Virus record (IMG/VR): IMGVR_UViG_3300030451_002137
Location: 1 to 32,064 of that record
Length of the DNA: 32,064 nt
DNA from: a virus
Direction: 5' to 3' (one strand)
Below, in pieces: positions 19,256-25,030 of this stretch; within the stretch, counting starts at the first letter, position 1, and each line of letters opens with the position of its first letter. The translations under genes were made by a program, and so were the position numbers. A model generated the notes under the pieces. That model ran no database searches. It was not told the DNA's origin and worked only from the letters and a program-made list of their open reading frames with translations.

Positions 19256-21172
19256 CTATCTCCAATTATCTAAATCCATATTACTTGTTTCGTACCCTGT
19301 AAAGCTAGGATTATAATCGTACCCTAGTTCTGCAAAGCGTTCTTTTTGCATACGCCTAATTGCTCTCATTGGAAACCAACTAGCCATAACTATATCAGTC
19401 TTTGTACCTACTGTCTTGCTTTTATTTTTAGCAGAACTAAAATACACCAACTGACTTGTATATAAGTTTACCTTCTCTTGTGCTTCAAAGCTAAGATATG
19501 GCAAAGAAATATTTTTTTCTTGAAACATTGGTCGCATAGCTGTAACACCATAAAGAGGGTCAAATTTGTTTTTAAAAGTTTCGTGACCTTCTAAAAATAT
19601 ACCATGACTAGATGCAAACTCTCTGATACTTGTATCTTGTCTTATTGCTTTTTGAAATCCATTTTCTTCTATAACCCAATGTGATAAATTGTATTTTAAC
19701 CACCACTCTTTAATAATATCTAATGCTTGTGGAATACCACCACCTAAACTGTTGTTCATATCTACCATGTATAATTTATTTTCTACTGGTTCATACGCCC
19801 ACAAAAAAGCAGCTTGATAACCTGTAGATGCAGGGTCTAGTCCTGCTATTAATCTTGTACCATGTGGTATATGTCCTATGTCACGCTTTTGGTCACGACA
19901 CTCTTCTATTTCTACTCTGTCAAACAAAGCAAGACCATCAGGCATAGCTACATTAAGATAAACCATTTCATATATTGCTCTACCACCTGTAGTTTCTGCT
20001 GCTCTTTTTCTATCCATCAACCATTTGTAAGTTCTTTTACCAGACCACAACATACAATCTACATGTTCATCTTCGTTCCAGTCAGGTAAATTACAAGCTG
20101 TGTCGTGTGCTTCTTCTACTATTGTTTTCCAAGATTCGTTATCTAACAAATGAGAATATAGGTCATCATAATGTTGCCTAGAACCAATTACAACCATAGC
20201 TGTATGTTCCTCTTTACGACTAGACAATGTTGTTGTCCACCAACTTCTTGTGTTTTCTCTTGATGCAGGTTGCATAGTAGAAGTATGGTCCTCAATGTCA
20301 TCTGCAATAATTAAGTCACAGTCACGAGAAAGTATTTTACCACCACGACCAATGCCTACCATTGTAGGTGATTTAATACCTGTAACTGTTCTAGTGCCTA
20401 CAGTAAAACCACTTTGTGACCAGGACTTACCAGTTCTAGTAGTAGGTTTAAACTTTGGTCCTGGTCCACATATTTCCTCTATTAACAATTCGTTACTTTC
20501 TAGTTGGTCAAGTACAGAACCTATTGCATTCTTTGCAATCTCTTCGTTACCGCCAACCCACAAAATACGAATGTTAGGTTTCGTGCATATGAGCCACACA
20601 GCAAAATGTATTAATAAATCTGTTTTACCATGTCGTGGAGGTGACAGTATCATTTGTTGGTCGCCATTTTCTATAGCATCTAAAATAGAATTAATCCACT
20701 TAATATGAAACTCTGGTGTTTCGTATGGTTCTCCTGTTTCTGTTTGAAAATATCTATCTCTAAATTTACTAAAATTCTCTAATGATTTTTCTGCAACTTG
20801 TGGTAATTCCCATTTGTCCTGTGCAGCTTTTGTTTCTAAATCTTCTATGTATGCGTTGTATGCCATAGATACAGCAGCAACAGTTGTTCCTAATATTTTT
20901 GCTACATCTGTTAATGTATTTTTTTCTTTAAGTATTTCTTCTGCTAAACCAGATTCAACAATGTCGTTGTAAACTTTACCTCTGCGTGATTCAACATTTT
21001 TACTAGGTATAGATAATTCTTTATCTTCTTGTTTCCATTCTATGCCTTTGTCTTTGGCTCTTTTCTTTTGCATCTTAATTCTATTAGAACATCTATCGCT
21101 GCAAAATTTGGACCTTCCTTTAGGCAATACTCTATGACAACCTCCTGCGTAACATAATTTATTATTTGTCAT
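19256..21172 (-). CDS. terL: Terminase large subunit with N-terminal zinc-finger and HTH
   Basis: DNA-packaging motor. The ATPase has Walker A PPRHGKT (178-184), Walker B LIIADDIED (287-295) and a coupling-type motif VIGSRQH (328-334). The RNase H-like nuclease has acidic residues in GLDPAST (D446), IEEN (E502/E503) and TDIVMASW (D593). Before these lies an extra N-terminus: four cysteines (C7, C12, C24, C28) of a zinc-finger type, a basic linker, and a helix-turn-helix-like segment (TDVAKILGTTVAAVSMAY, about 88-105). At 638 aa it is longer than many TerL proteins, mainly because of this extension. No separate small terminase gene was found next to it, so the extension may do the DNA recognition (inference). 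It overlaps the 31-aa gene upstream by 11 bp. Confidence 0.93.
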   Translation of the reverse strand: MTNNKLCYAGGCHRVLPKGRSKFCSDRCSNRIKMQKKRAKDKGIEWKQEDKELSIPSKNVESRRGKVYNDIVESGLAEEILKEKNTLTDVAKILGTTVAAVSMAYNAYIEDLETKAAQDKWELPQVAEKSLENFSKFRDRYFQTETGEPYETPEFHIKWINSILDAIENGDQQMILSPPRHGKTDLLIHFAVWLICTKPNIRILWVGGNEEIAKNAIGSVLDQLESNELLIEEICGPGPKFKPTTRTGKSWSQSGFTVGTRTVTGIKSPTMVGIGRGGKILSRDCDLIIADDIEDHTSTMQPASRENTRSWWTTTLSSRKEEHTAMVVIGSRQHYDDLYSHLLDNESWKTIVEEAHDTACNLPDWNEDEHVDCMLWSGKRTYKWLMDRKRAAETTGGRAIYEMVYLNVAMPDGLALFDRVEIEECRDQKRDIGHIPHGTRLIAGLDPASTGYQAAFLWAYEPVENKLYMVDMNNSLGGGIPQALDIIKEWWLKYNLSHWVIEENGFQKAIRQDTSIREFASSHGIFLEGHETFKNKFDPLYGVTAMRPMFQEKNISLPYLSFEAQEKVNLYTSQLVYFSSAKNKSKTVGTKTDIVMASWFPMRAIRRMQKERFAELGYDYNPSFTGYETSNMDLDNWR

Positions 21173-21257
21173 AGTTTCTGCATTTCTTGTTTTTGCACTT
21201 TAATTTAAGTTTGACCACCTGCAAATATTCCTGACAAGCAGGACAGGTTACTTTCAA
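21162..21257 (-). CDS. 31-aa zinc-ribbon peptide, TTG start
   Basis: A short frame fills the apparent gap between TerL and the 46-aa gene. It starts with TTG directly after the TAA of the 46-aa gene and ends 11 bp inside the TerL start (ATGACAAATAA). The peptide begins MKVTCPACQEYL and ends CKNKKCRNYDK, a CxxC...CxxxxC zinc-ribbon pattern. There is no ribosome site, so re-initiation after the upstream stop is needed. The conserved cysteine spacing and the overlap style argue that it is real. Confidence 0.55.
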   Translation of the reverse strand: MKVTCPACQEYLQVVKLKLKCKNKKCRNYDK

Positions 21258-21398
21258 TTATTTTTTGCGTTTGGGTAGTTTTTTAATTTTGCCATTGTGT
21301 GTTCTTGCAAACCTATGTGTTTTAGTTTCCATACTAGGTATGAGTGTTCCACTATAAGTTTTGCCACCCCACTTCCAACTAACTTTTCTACCTGCCAT
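21258..21398 (-). CDS. 46-aa basic phage protein
   Basis: ATG at 21398 follows a strong ribosome site (AAGGAGAAATT). The peptide starts MAGRKVSWKWGGKTYSG, continues with TLIPSMETKTHRFARTHNG and ends in a run of lysines (KKLPKRKK). It is highly basic and rich in Trp near the start. I recall very similar tiny proteins next to terminase genes of marine phages, without a function. Its position at the head of the late block suggests a DNA- or RNA-binding accessory of packaging or late expression (inference). Confidence 0.7.
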   Translation of the reverse strand: MAGRKVSWKWGGKTYSGTLIPSMETKTHRFARTHNGKIKKLPKRKK

Positions 21399-21407
21399 AA
21401 TTTCTCC

Positions 21408-21665
21408 TTACCACATCTTACAAGACCAGTACCTTGCACTTGTCTTGTCTGTAGCTGTATCACATTTATGTCTTGCTCTAAATGATTTTCTAGCTTCTGG
21501 GTTATCTTTTCGTATCTCCATGTTTGGGTCGCCAAACATAACCTTTTTTACTTTCTTACCATCTTTAACATAAACTTTAAATTTTTTACGACCATACCCA
21601 GGTTCACCTTTACTAATCCTAGAAGGTTTATTAAGCGTAACTGATTTACCTTGGTACTCCGCCAT
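21408..21665 (-). CDS. 85-aa conserved marine-phage protein (MAEYQGKSVTLNKP type)
   Basis: Starts MAEYQGKSVTLNKPSR and ends RARHKCDTATDKTSARYWSC. The middle is basic (GYGRKKFKVYVKDGKKVKKV), followed by FGDPNMEIRKDNPEARKSFR. This pattern is one I recall from many marine phages as a small conserved protein (possibly the DUF6321 group), usually close to structural genes. Its function is unknown. The two C-terminal Cys residues and the Arg/His could bind metal. The start is 2 bp after the stop of the 22-aa gene. Confidence 0.75.
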   Translation of the reverse strand: MAEYQGKSVTLNKPSRISKGEPGYGRKKFKVYVKDGKKVKKVMFGDPNMEIRKDNPEARKSFRARHKCDTATDKTSARYWSCKMW

Positions 21666-21667
21666 AA

Positions 21668-21736
21668 TTACATTTTCTTTGGTTTACGACCACTTTTTGC
21701 GTAGGTCTTTTTTTTACCTTTTTTTGTATAAGGCAT
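21668..21736 (-). CDS. 22-aa lysine-rich peptide
   Basis: ATG at 21736 has a very good ribosome site (AGGAGAACAA before ATG). The peptide starts MPYTKKGKKKTYAKSGRK and ends PKKM; almost half of it is Lys or Arg. It is the first frame of the contiguous late block, 2 bp before the 85-aa gene. It may be a leader peptide for translation of that gene or a genuine basic mini-protein. It is too short for composition to decide. Confidence 0.55.
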   Translation of the reverse strand: MPYTKKGKKKTYAKSGRKPKKM

Positions 21737-21762
21737 TTGTTCTCCTGTTGTTGCTTATTGTT

Positions 21763-21768
21763 ACTATA
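21763..21768 (-). promoter_or_regulatory. Possible -10 element of the late leftward promoter
   Basis: On the minus strand the sequence TGTTATAGT gives an extended -10 (TGn then TATAGT) about 27 bases upstream of the 22-aa start. TATAGT is also the -10 hexamer of the rightward promoters. There is no good -35; that place is taken by the UUCG hairpin. The site could therefore be activator-dependent or not a promoter. Confidence 0.3.
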
Positions 21769-21774
21769 ACACAA

Positions 21775-21794
21775 AACTCCACCGAAGTGGAGTT
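21775..21794 (-). terminator. 8-bp hairpin with C(UUCG)G tetraloop, terminator- or attenuator-like
   Basis: On the minus strand AACTCCAC and GTGGAGTT form a perfect 8-bp stem closed by TTCG, the extra-stable UUCG tetraloop. It is followed by TTTGTGTT. This resembles an intrinsic terminator with a modest U-tract, placed just upstream of the late block. Leftward transcripts starting further right would have to read through it. Confidence 0.6.
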
Positions 21795-21897
21795 CTGTTC
21801 GTACAGTATGTCCATTACTGTTATGAAAGAAAAAAAATAAACTTGAATCAATCACATAATCACAAGTGCTATATGATGAAAAGCATATTCTTTTCTC

Positions 21898-21946
21898 TTA
21901 GTTATAAATATTTATCTATAACTAAAACTTAGGACTTTCCTAAGTT
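21898..21946. other. Two adjacent perfect hairpins in the late leader
   Basis: TTAGTTATA (21898-21906) pairs perfectly with TATAACTAA (21917-21925). Immediately after, AACTTAGGA (21926-21934) pairs with TCCTAAGTT (21938-21946) around a 3-base loop. The second one is followed on the minus strand by TTTAG and is weakly terminator-like. No reading frame covers them. They lie between the 29-aa gene and the late block and may be protein-binding sites or transcript processing elements. Confidence 0.55.
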
Positions 21947-21966
21947 AAAAATAGTATAACGAATGC

Positions 21967-21999
21967 TTTGCACTAGGTGCAAAAAAAAATTTTTTTTTA
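21967..21999. other. GCAC/GTGC hairpin followed by an A9T9 tract
   Basis: TTTGCAC-TAG-GTGCAAA forms a 7-bp stem, and nine A and nine T follow it on the plus strand, themselves a palindrome. Read rightward it could act as an imperfect terminator; read leftward it lies just after the stop of the 29-aa gene. The A/T tract is also a strong bend or easy-melting element. Confidence 0.5.
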
Positions 22000-22086
22000 T
22001 TGACACTTAGAACATAATCCATCTACAAGTTCATCTTCCCAATAAGGATTCCAACAATTATCACAATCTTGTACATGTATGTCCAT
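21997..22086 (-). CDS. 29-aa zinc-ribbon peptide
   Basis: Starts MDIHVQDCDNCWNPYW and ends DGLCSKCQ: two CxxC pairs (C8/C11 and C25/C28) with 13 residues between, a minimal zinc ribbon or rubredoxin-like knuckle. ATG is at 22086. There is no good Shine-Dalgarno at normal distance (AGGGG lies about 18 bases away, within a hairpin), so translation may be structure-controlled. It stands alone, upstream of the late block on the same strand. The pattern of four cysteines makes chance unlikely despite its length. Confidence 0.6.
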   Translation of the reverse strand: MDIHVQDCDNCWNPYWEDELVDGLCSKCQ

Positions 22087-22099
22087 AGATTTTAGTATA

Positions 22100-22129
22100 G
22101 CAACCCCTGCTGTTGCCAGTAGGGGTTGT
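22100..22129. other. Strong GC-rich hairpin
   Basis: CAACCCCT (22101-22108) pairs with AGGGGTTG (22121-22128) across a 12-base loop; flanking bases (AGTATA / TACTATA) can extend it imperfectly. No U-tract follows on either strand. It stands exactly before a CACAAACAAA leader box, where the other leaders have a promoter, so it may be a control site for the downstream RNA or the leftward 29-aa gene. Confidence 0.5.
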
Positions 22130-22143
22130 ACTATACACAAACA

Positions 22144-22207
22144 AAGAAAGGAGGGCTATGAATTAAGTTTGTTCCAGGAGGAACGAATCACTAATCATGC
22201 CTTTCTT
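22144..22207 (+). ncRNA. Candidate structured RNA A with two Shine-Dalgarno sequences
   Basis: AAGAAAGG (22144-22151) pairs with CCTTTCTT (22200-22207) to close a domain holding a second hairpin, GTTCC-AGGA-GGAAC (22171-22184). AAAGGAGGG (22147-22155) stands 2-3 bases before ATG AAT TAA, a two-codon frame, and AGGAGG (22176-22181) is in the hairpin. No real gene follows. A CACAAACAAA box like that of the early leaders precedes it. The length is tRNA-like but there is no T-arm consensus, so I do not call a tRNA. Confidence 0.4.
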
Positions 22208-22249
22208 ACTAAGTTATTATAACATAAATTAAATTAATACAAGTAAAGC

Positions 22250-22316
22250 TGCAGGGTTTCTGTGTGAATATGCGTAGGCGAAAGGAGGAAATTCCTACTA
22301 TTACAAAAACCCTGCA
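22250..22316 (+). ncRNA. Candidate structured RNA B closed by a 10-bp stem
   Basis: TGCAGGGTTT (22250-22259) and AAACCCTGCA (22307-22316) are perfectly complementary. Inside, GTAGG (22274-22278) pairs with CCTAC (22294-22298), and between them lies GAAAGGAGG (22280-22288), a complete Shine-Dalgarno. Only a 21-codon frame (22270-22335) crosses it, starting upstream of this SD, so the SD serves no visible start. The long closing stem indicates a selected RNA structure or a DNA cruciform site. Confidence 0.45.
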
Positions 22317-22681
22317 CTTAAATAATAGCATTTAAAAAGAAAGGTGGTATAGTAGGAAAACAAGCAGAGGTTTCTTCTTGCTTTTAGAAAAGGAATCTTG
22401 ACAATAAAGACAGCAAACAAAGTGGATTAGCAAGACCATGATAACTTGGGTAATAGCCAATTACTTCACATATTGAAAATGAAATCAGTAATCATCTTTA
22501 CTGCTGTAAGTTAAAGAAAAGAGCTAATCAAAAGCGACAGACTAAGGATGTATTACTGACTGTTACTAAACTTTAGTTCATTCTGGTTGGGAGGGAGTGA
22601 CACAGGGTTAGAACCACTCAATTCTTTTAATATAAAGTAATTAAACATAATCACTTTATAAGTTACCTTTACTAGCAATTA

Positions 22682-22881
22682 GGTACACCACTATATGTAG
22701 TACCTCTATATAGAGTACCCCTTAACAGCATATATTTAGAGGGTGTACATACATACATAAGGCACCCCACATTTAACCCCCCTATATCTTGTATATCCCA
22801 TAAAACCACTATATATTGTGGTACTATATGCGGTAGTATTTGCCTACATACATACCATATGTTGTGCCACTAGATGTAGTA
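22682..22881. repeat. Cluster of inverted/direct repeats (ACTA...TAGT), operator- or origin-like
   Basis: CCACTATATGTAGTA (22688-22702) recurs with one change as CCACTAGATGTAGTA (22867-22881). Both contain ACTA-N4-TAGT palindromes, and a third, TACTA-N7-TAGTA, is at 22822-22838. Also present are GGTAC-N13-GTACC (22682-22704), the perfect palindrome CTCTATATAGAG (22704-22715), GGGTG/CACCC (22741/22763) and ACCAC/GTGGT (22805-22822). TACATACAT repeats occur at about 22746 and 22844. The arrangement fits iterons or multiple operator sites. Confidence 0.5.
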
Positions 22882-22967
22882 TGTATCAATATGTATCCCT
22901 TTTGTTTCTAAACTGTGGGATGGTGTGCTAACTATCAATAAGTAGAATCCTGGTAACAATAGAAGAA

Positions 22968-22990
22968 CAACACACACATACACACACACA
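22968..22990. repeat. CA dinucleotide repeat
   Basis: A run of CA units interrupted once by TA lies just upstream of the first early promoter. Alternating purine-pyrimidine tracts can unwind or adopt unusual helix forms; no role can be assigned here. Confidence 0.7.
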
Positions 22991-23025
22991 GATAAGCCCA
23001 GTATTACTTAGGTTATTTTAAATAC

Positions 23026-23054
23026 TTGACAAGATATTCCACATAGTGTATAGT
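23026..23054 (+). promoter_or_regulatory. Early promoter P1
   Basis: TTGACA (23026-23031), 17-bp spacer, TATAGT (23049-23054), with TAGTG directly before the -10. The leader contains GACAAACAAAATTGATTGGAGGAATC before ATG at 23087, close to a duplicate of the leader of P3. It is the first promoter of the rightward block. Confidence 0.85.
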
Positions 23055-23086
23055 CCTTTAGACAAACAAAATTGATTGGAGGAATC

Positions 23087-23470
23087 ATGAAAGAAATTAA
23101 GTATGGTAAGTCAACAGTTTTAGCAACTGCAGTACTACTAAGAAAAGTTAGAGAGAATCTATCAAAACTAGAAGAAATGAATTGGGAACAAGGTAAACCT
23201 GAAAGCCATAATTTATTAACTAGCCATGAAGATTTTTTCAAGCTAACACAACTATCAGATAATCTATTAGAGCTTATAGATATTGATGGTAGCTTTGTAG
23301 ATGAAATCACTAGAGATGGTGGAGATATTAGCGTTAATATTTATGACCATTCTGGAGATGATACTGGATTAAGTCCGCAGTTATTTACAACTGGAATCTA
23401 TAGAGATAGTGAATTAAGTAGCGACTGGTTAACCTGGTATCGCGATACTAAAGAAAGTAAAGAAGCATAA
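23087..23470 (+). CDS. 127-aa early protein, unknown function
   Basis: First gene of the rightward block, behind promoter P1 and a strong ribosome site (TTGGAGGAATC). I chose ATG at 23087; a frame start 15 bases upstream overlaps the ribosome site. The protein has a helical N-terminal half (KSTVLATAVLLRKVRENLSK), an acidic middle and a Ser/Asp-rich end. There are no catalytic motifs and I do not recognise it. As the first gene expressed after infection it is a candidate host-takeover factor (inference). Confidence 0.75.
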   Translation: MKEIKYGKSTVLATAVLLRKVRENLSKLEEMNWEQGKPESHNLLTSHEDFFKLTQLSDNLLELIDIDGSFVDEITRDGGDISVNIYDHSGDDTGLSPQLFTTGIYRDSELSSDWLTWYRDTKESKEA

Positions 23471-23475
23471 GGTAA

Positions 23476-23504
23476 TTGACAAGTGTAGTCCATTAGTGTA
23501 TAGT
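23476..23504 (+). promoter_or_regulatory. Early promoter P2
   Basis: TTGACA (23476-23481), 17-bp spacer, TATAGT (23499-23504), preceded by TTAGTG. A CACAAACAAATTGACTGGAG leader follows and leads to ATG at 23536. Confidence 0.85.
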
Positions 23505-23535
23505 GGACTACACAAACAAATTGACTGGAGAGAAT

Positions 23536-23787
23536 ATGAAAAAATTAATAATAAAATTACTTGTTATGTTATCAATAACTAGCACTAATTTAGAAAAAAA
23601 ATATTTAAAGAAATATGGCATACAATGTTTTCGCAGTAGTGAATGTGAATGGGATGGGGATGGAGATTTAATTCTCTGTGAATGCGAACAGAAAAATATA
23701 TTCAGAAGAATTGCGAAAAGTATTGGCAATATTATTTGGAGATTAGAGAATTGGGAATACTATTTGGCAAATAAGAGGAAGAAATAA
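23536..23787 (+). CDS. 83-aa small protein with signal-like N-terminus and four Cys
   Basis: Own promoter (P2) and ribosome site CTGGAGAGAAT before ATG. The start MKKLIIKLLVMLSITSTN is basic then hydrophobic, like a short signal or membrane anchor. Then come cysteines at 32, 37, 48 and 50 around an acidic stretch (EWDGDGDL), and a basic aromatic C-terminal helix (RRIAKSIGNIIWRLENWEYY). It may be a membrane-targeted early protein acting on the host envelope, or a small metal-binding protein. The family is unknown. Confidence 0.65.
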   Translation: MKKLIIKLLVMLSITSTNLEKKYLKKYGIQCFRSSECEWDGDGDLILCECEQKNIFRRIAKSIGNIIWRLENWEYYLANKRKK

Positions 23788-23833
23788 AAACTTTTCCCCT
23801 ATAGAGCAAACATAAGAAATTGGAGGACAAAAT

Positions 23834-24031
23834 ATGTTAAGCCCAGAAGAAAAAGCAGCTAAGTTACAACAACTAGCAGCAGCAAGTTTCAGCGACTTGG
23901 TTGATGAATCATCAATACAAGATGACATTAAAGATGTTGTTGAAACAAATATCGGTGGTGGTAGTGTCAGCGAAAAGTTAATTAGTGAATTAATAACTTT
24001 AGTTGATAATCACTATGGACTTGACAACTAA
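23834..24031 (+). CDS. 65-aa acidic helical early protein
   Basis: ATG at 23834 follows TTGGAGGACAAAAT. The protein starts MLSPEEKAAKLQQLAAASF and contains a glycine hinge (NIGGGSVSE) between two helices. No own promoter of the P family precedes it, so it probably depends on P2 read-through. The last codons and stop overlap the -35 box of the next promoter. Function unknown. Confidence 0.65.
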   Translation: MLSPEEKAAKLQQLAAASFSDLVDESSIQDDIKDVVETNIGGGSVSEKLISELITLVDNHYGLDN

Positions 24032-24049
24032 ACACACATAGTGTATAGT
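24021..24049 (+). promoter_or_regulatory. Early promoter P3
   Basis: TTGACA (24021-24026), 17-bp spacer, TATAGT (24044-24049) with ATAGTG before the -10. The -35 lies inside the end of the 65-aa gene, which stops at 24031. The leader GCAAATTGATTGGAGGAATC repeats that of P1 almost exactly. Confidence 0.85.
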
Positions 24050-24080
24050 CGTTAATACAAGCAAATTGATTGGAGGAATC

Positions 24081-24353
24081 ATGAGTAAAGTAAAAACTAA
24101 CAGTACTGGAAGTATGTCCAGGACTTTTGAAGATGGTGTAATACTTTTATATAGTTACAACACAGTTGTAGGTTATGTAAAAGATGGCAGAGCGGTTATA
24201 TGTTCTGGACCATATTCAGCAACAACAAGCAAACACTTATTCAATTATCGTGAGGAATTTGGTATTGATAAAGAAGATACTTTTGAATATGCTGCATTCG
24301 TAAAACGAGCAGAATTAGATGGTGTAAATGTCAGAGGTGGATGGAATGGCTAA
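24081..24353 (+). CDS. 90-aa early protein, unknown function
   Basis: Starts with ATG at 24081 behind the P3 leader and a GGAGGAATC ribosome site. Contains a beta-rich first half (RTFEDGVILLYSYNTVVGYV) and a mixed second half ending in GVNVRGGWNG. No motif was recognised. It overlaps the next gene by 8 bp. Confidence 0.7.
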   Translation: MSKVKTNSTGSMSRTFEDGVILLYSYNTVVGYVKDGRAVICSGPYSATTSKHLFNYREEFGIDKEDTFEYAAFVKRAELDGVNVRGGWNG

Positions 24354-24540
24354 AGTATCAGTAGAAGTAGCAATAACTAAAACTTATGTCATAGAAGGAT
24401 TGCAACGCAACGAAGTTTATGACTTAGTTAATGATGAGCATACACAGTCTTTATACCTGGAAGATATTAAAGCAGGTAATTTAGATGATGAGTATGTCAA
24501 AGAAGATATAAGAATAGTAAGCACAATGGAGCAAGAATAA
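24346..24540 (+). CDS. 64-aa acidic early protein
   Basis: I chose ATG at 24346 (MAKVSVEVAITKTYVIEG), which overlaps the stop of the previous gene, with AGAGGTGG upstream as ribosome site. The protein is acidic with an alternating beta start and a helical rest. Function is unknown. The next promoter begins a few bases after its stop. Confidence 0.65.
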   Translation: MAKVSVEVAITKTYVIEGLQRNEVYDLVNDEHTQSLYLEDIKAGNLDDEYVKEDIRIVSTMEQE

Positions 24541-24545
24541 GGTAT

Positions 24546-24574
24546 TTGACAACTGTACACAAATAGTGTATAGT
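24546..24574 (+). promoter_or_regulatory. Early promoter P4
   Basis: TTGACA (24546-24551), 17-bp spacer, TATAGT (24569-24574), with AATAGTG before the -10. The leader TACAAAGAAACTGGAGGTAAT leads to a GTG start at 24602. Confidence 0.85.
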
Positions 24575-24601
24575 AATAAATACAAAGAAACTGGAGGTAA
24601 T

Positions 24602-25009
24602 GTGAAAGCATTTAAAATCAAGAAAACTATGGTACAAGAATATGTATCATTTGGAGAAACTAGAGAAGATGCAATAGCTAACTTTGAAGATTCACAAGGT
24701 TATGACTTTGACCAGGTGGAGATTAATGGTGAATTATTTGCGAATGGTGATGTTATTGATGGCAAAGTTACTGCAACTTCATTAGGTAGCGGTAACTTTA
24801 TAATCTTTAATCAAAAAGATTGGAAATTCGCTAAAGCTATGTGGTTACGAAATCATGATGATTCTATTAAGATTCGTGAATATGATGGAGAGATTGCTGA
24901 TGCACACGAATTATCCGCTAATCAGGTTGCTGCTGATGAATCTATTAAGAATGAGATACACGAAATAGCAGATAGATACAGTAGAAGGTTCGTTACTCCA
25001 GTCAAGTAA
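24602..25009 (+). CDS. 135-aa early protein with GTG start
   Basis: The ribosome site CTGGAGGTAAT is followed by GTG at 24602. An ATG three bases earlier is directly followed by TGA and cannot be used. The protein begins MKAFKIKKTMVQEYVSFG, then FGETREDAIANFEDSQGYDF, which resembles small phage proteins with a beta-hairpin/helix fold. The C-terminus is helical and basic. No catalytic motif was seen. It has its own promoter (P4). Confidence 0.7.
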   Translation: MKAFKIKKTMVQEYVSFGETREDAIANFEDSQGYDFDQVEINGELFANGDVIDGKVTATSLGSGNFIIFNQKDWKFAKAMWLRNHDDSIKIREYDGEIADAHELSANQVAADESIKNEIHEIADRYSRRFVTPVK

Positions 25010-25030
25010 CATACCAAGTATTATGCACAC

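Larger units (their letters stand above)
22317..23020. other. Gene-free stretch of the divergent control region
   Basis: About 700 bases with no frame longer than roughly 20 codons that has a ribosome site. It holds a weak hairpin (AAGCA 22361 / TGCTT 22379), isolated promoter-like hexamers (TATAGT at 22348, TTGACA at 22398) without partners, a CAAACAAAG box near 22413, the inverted-repeat cluster at 22682-22881 and a CA repeat near 22970-22990. It lies between the divergent arms, a normal place for an origin or for operators. Confidence 0.5.

Noticed and set aside
21254-21535. 93-codon leftward frame overlapping the 46- and 85-aa genes
   Set aside because: Lies out of frame over two better supported genes with ribosome sites; composition is shadow-like.
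21646-21855. 69-codon leftward frame over the UUCG hairpin
   Set aside because: Overlaps the 22-aa gene that has a good ribosome site, has no ribosome site of its own and encodes low-complexity sequence through a hairpin.
22144-22207. tRNA-like length and closing stem
   Set aside because: No T-arm consensus (GGTTCGANNCC), no proper anticodon arm and no CCA context; the inner hairpin has the wrong place.
22270-22335. 21-codon plus-strand frame (MRRRKEEIPTITKTL...)
   Set aside because: No ribosome site before its ATG, and it runs through the two arms of structured element B, whose perfect stem explains the sequence better.
22398-22426. TTGACA as a further early promoter
   Set aside because: No -10 hexamer at 16-18 bases; AGTGGA stands there and no gene follows.
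22600-22625. GGGTTAGAACC as a T-loop of a tRNA
   Set aside because: The stems around a 7-base loop do not pair and no acceptor stem fits upstream.
22967-22991. CA repeat as part of a CRISPR or telomere-like array
   Set aside because: Simple dinucleotide run without spacers; too short for a terminal repeat.
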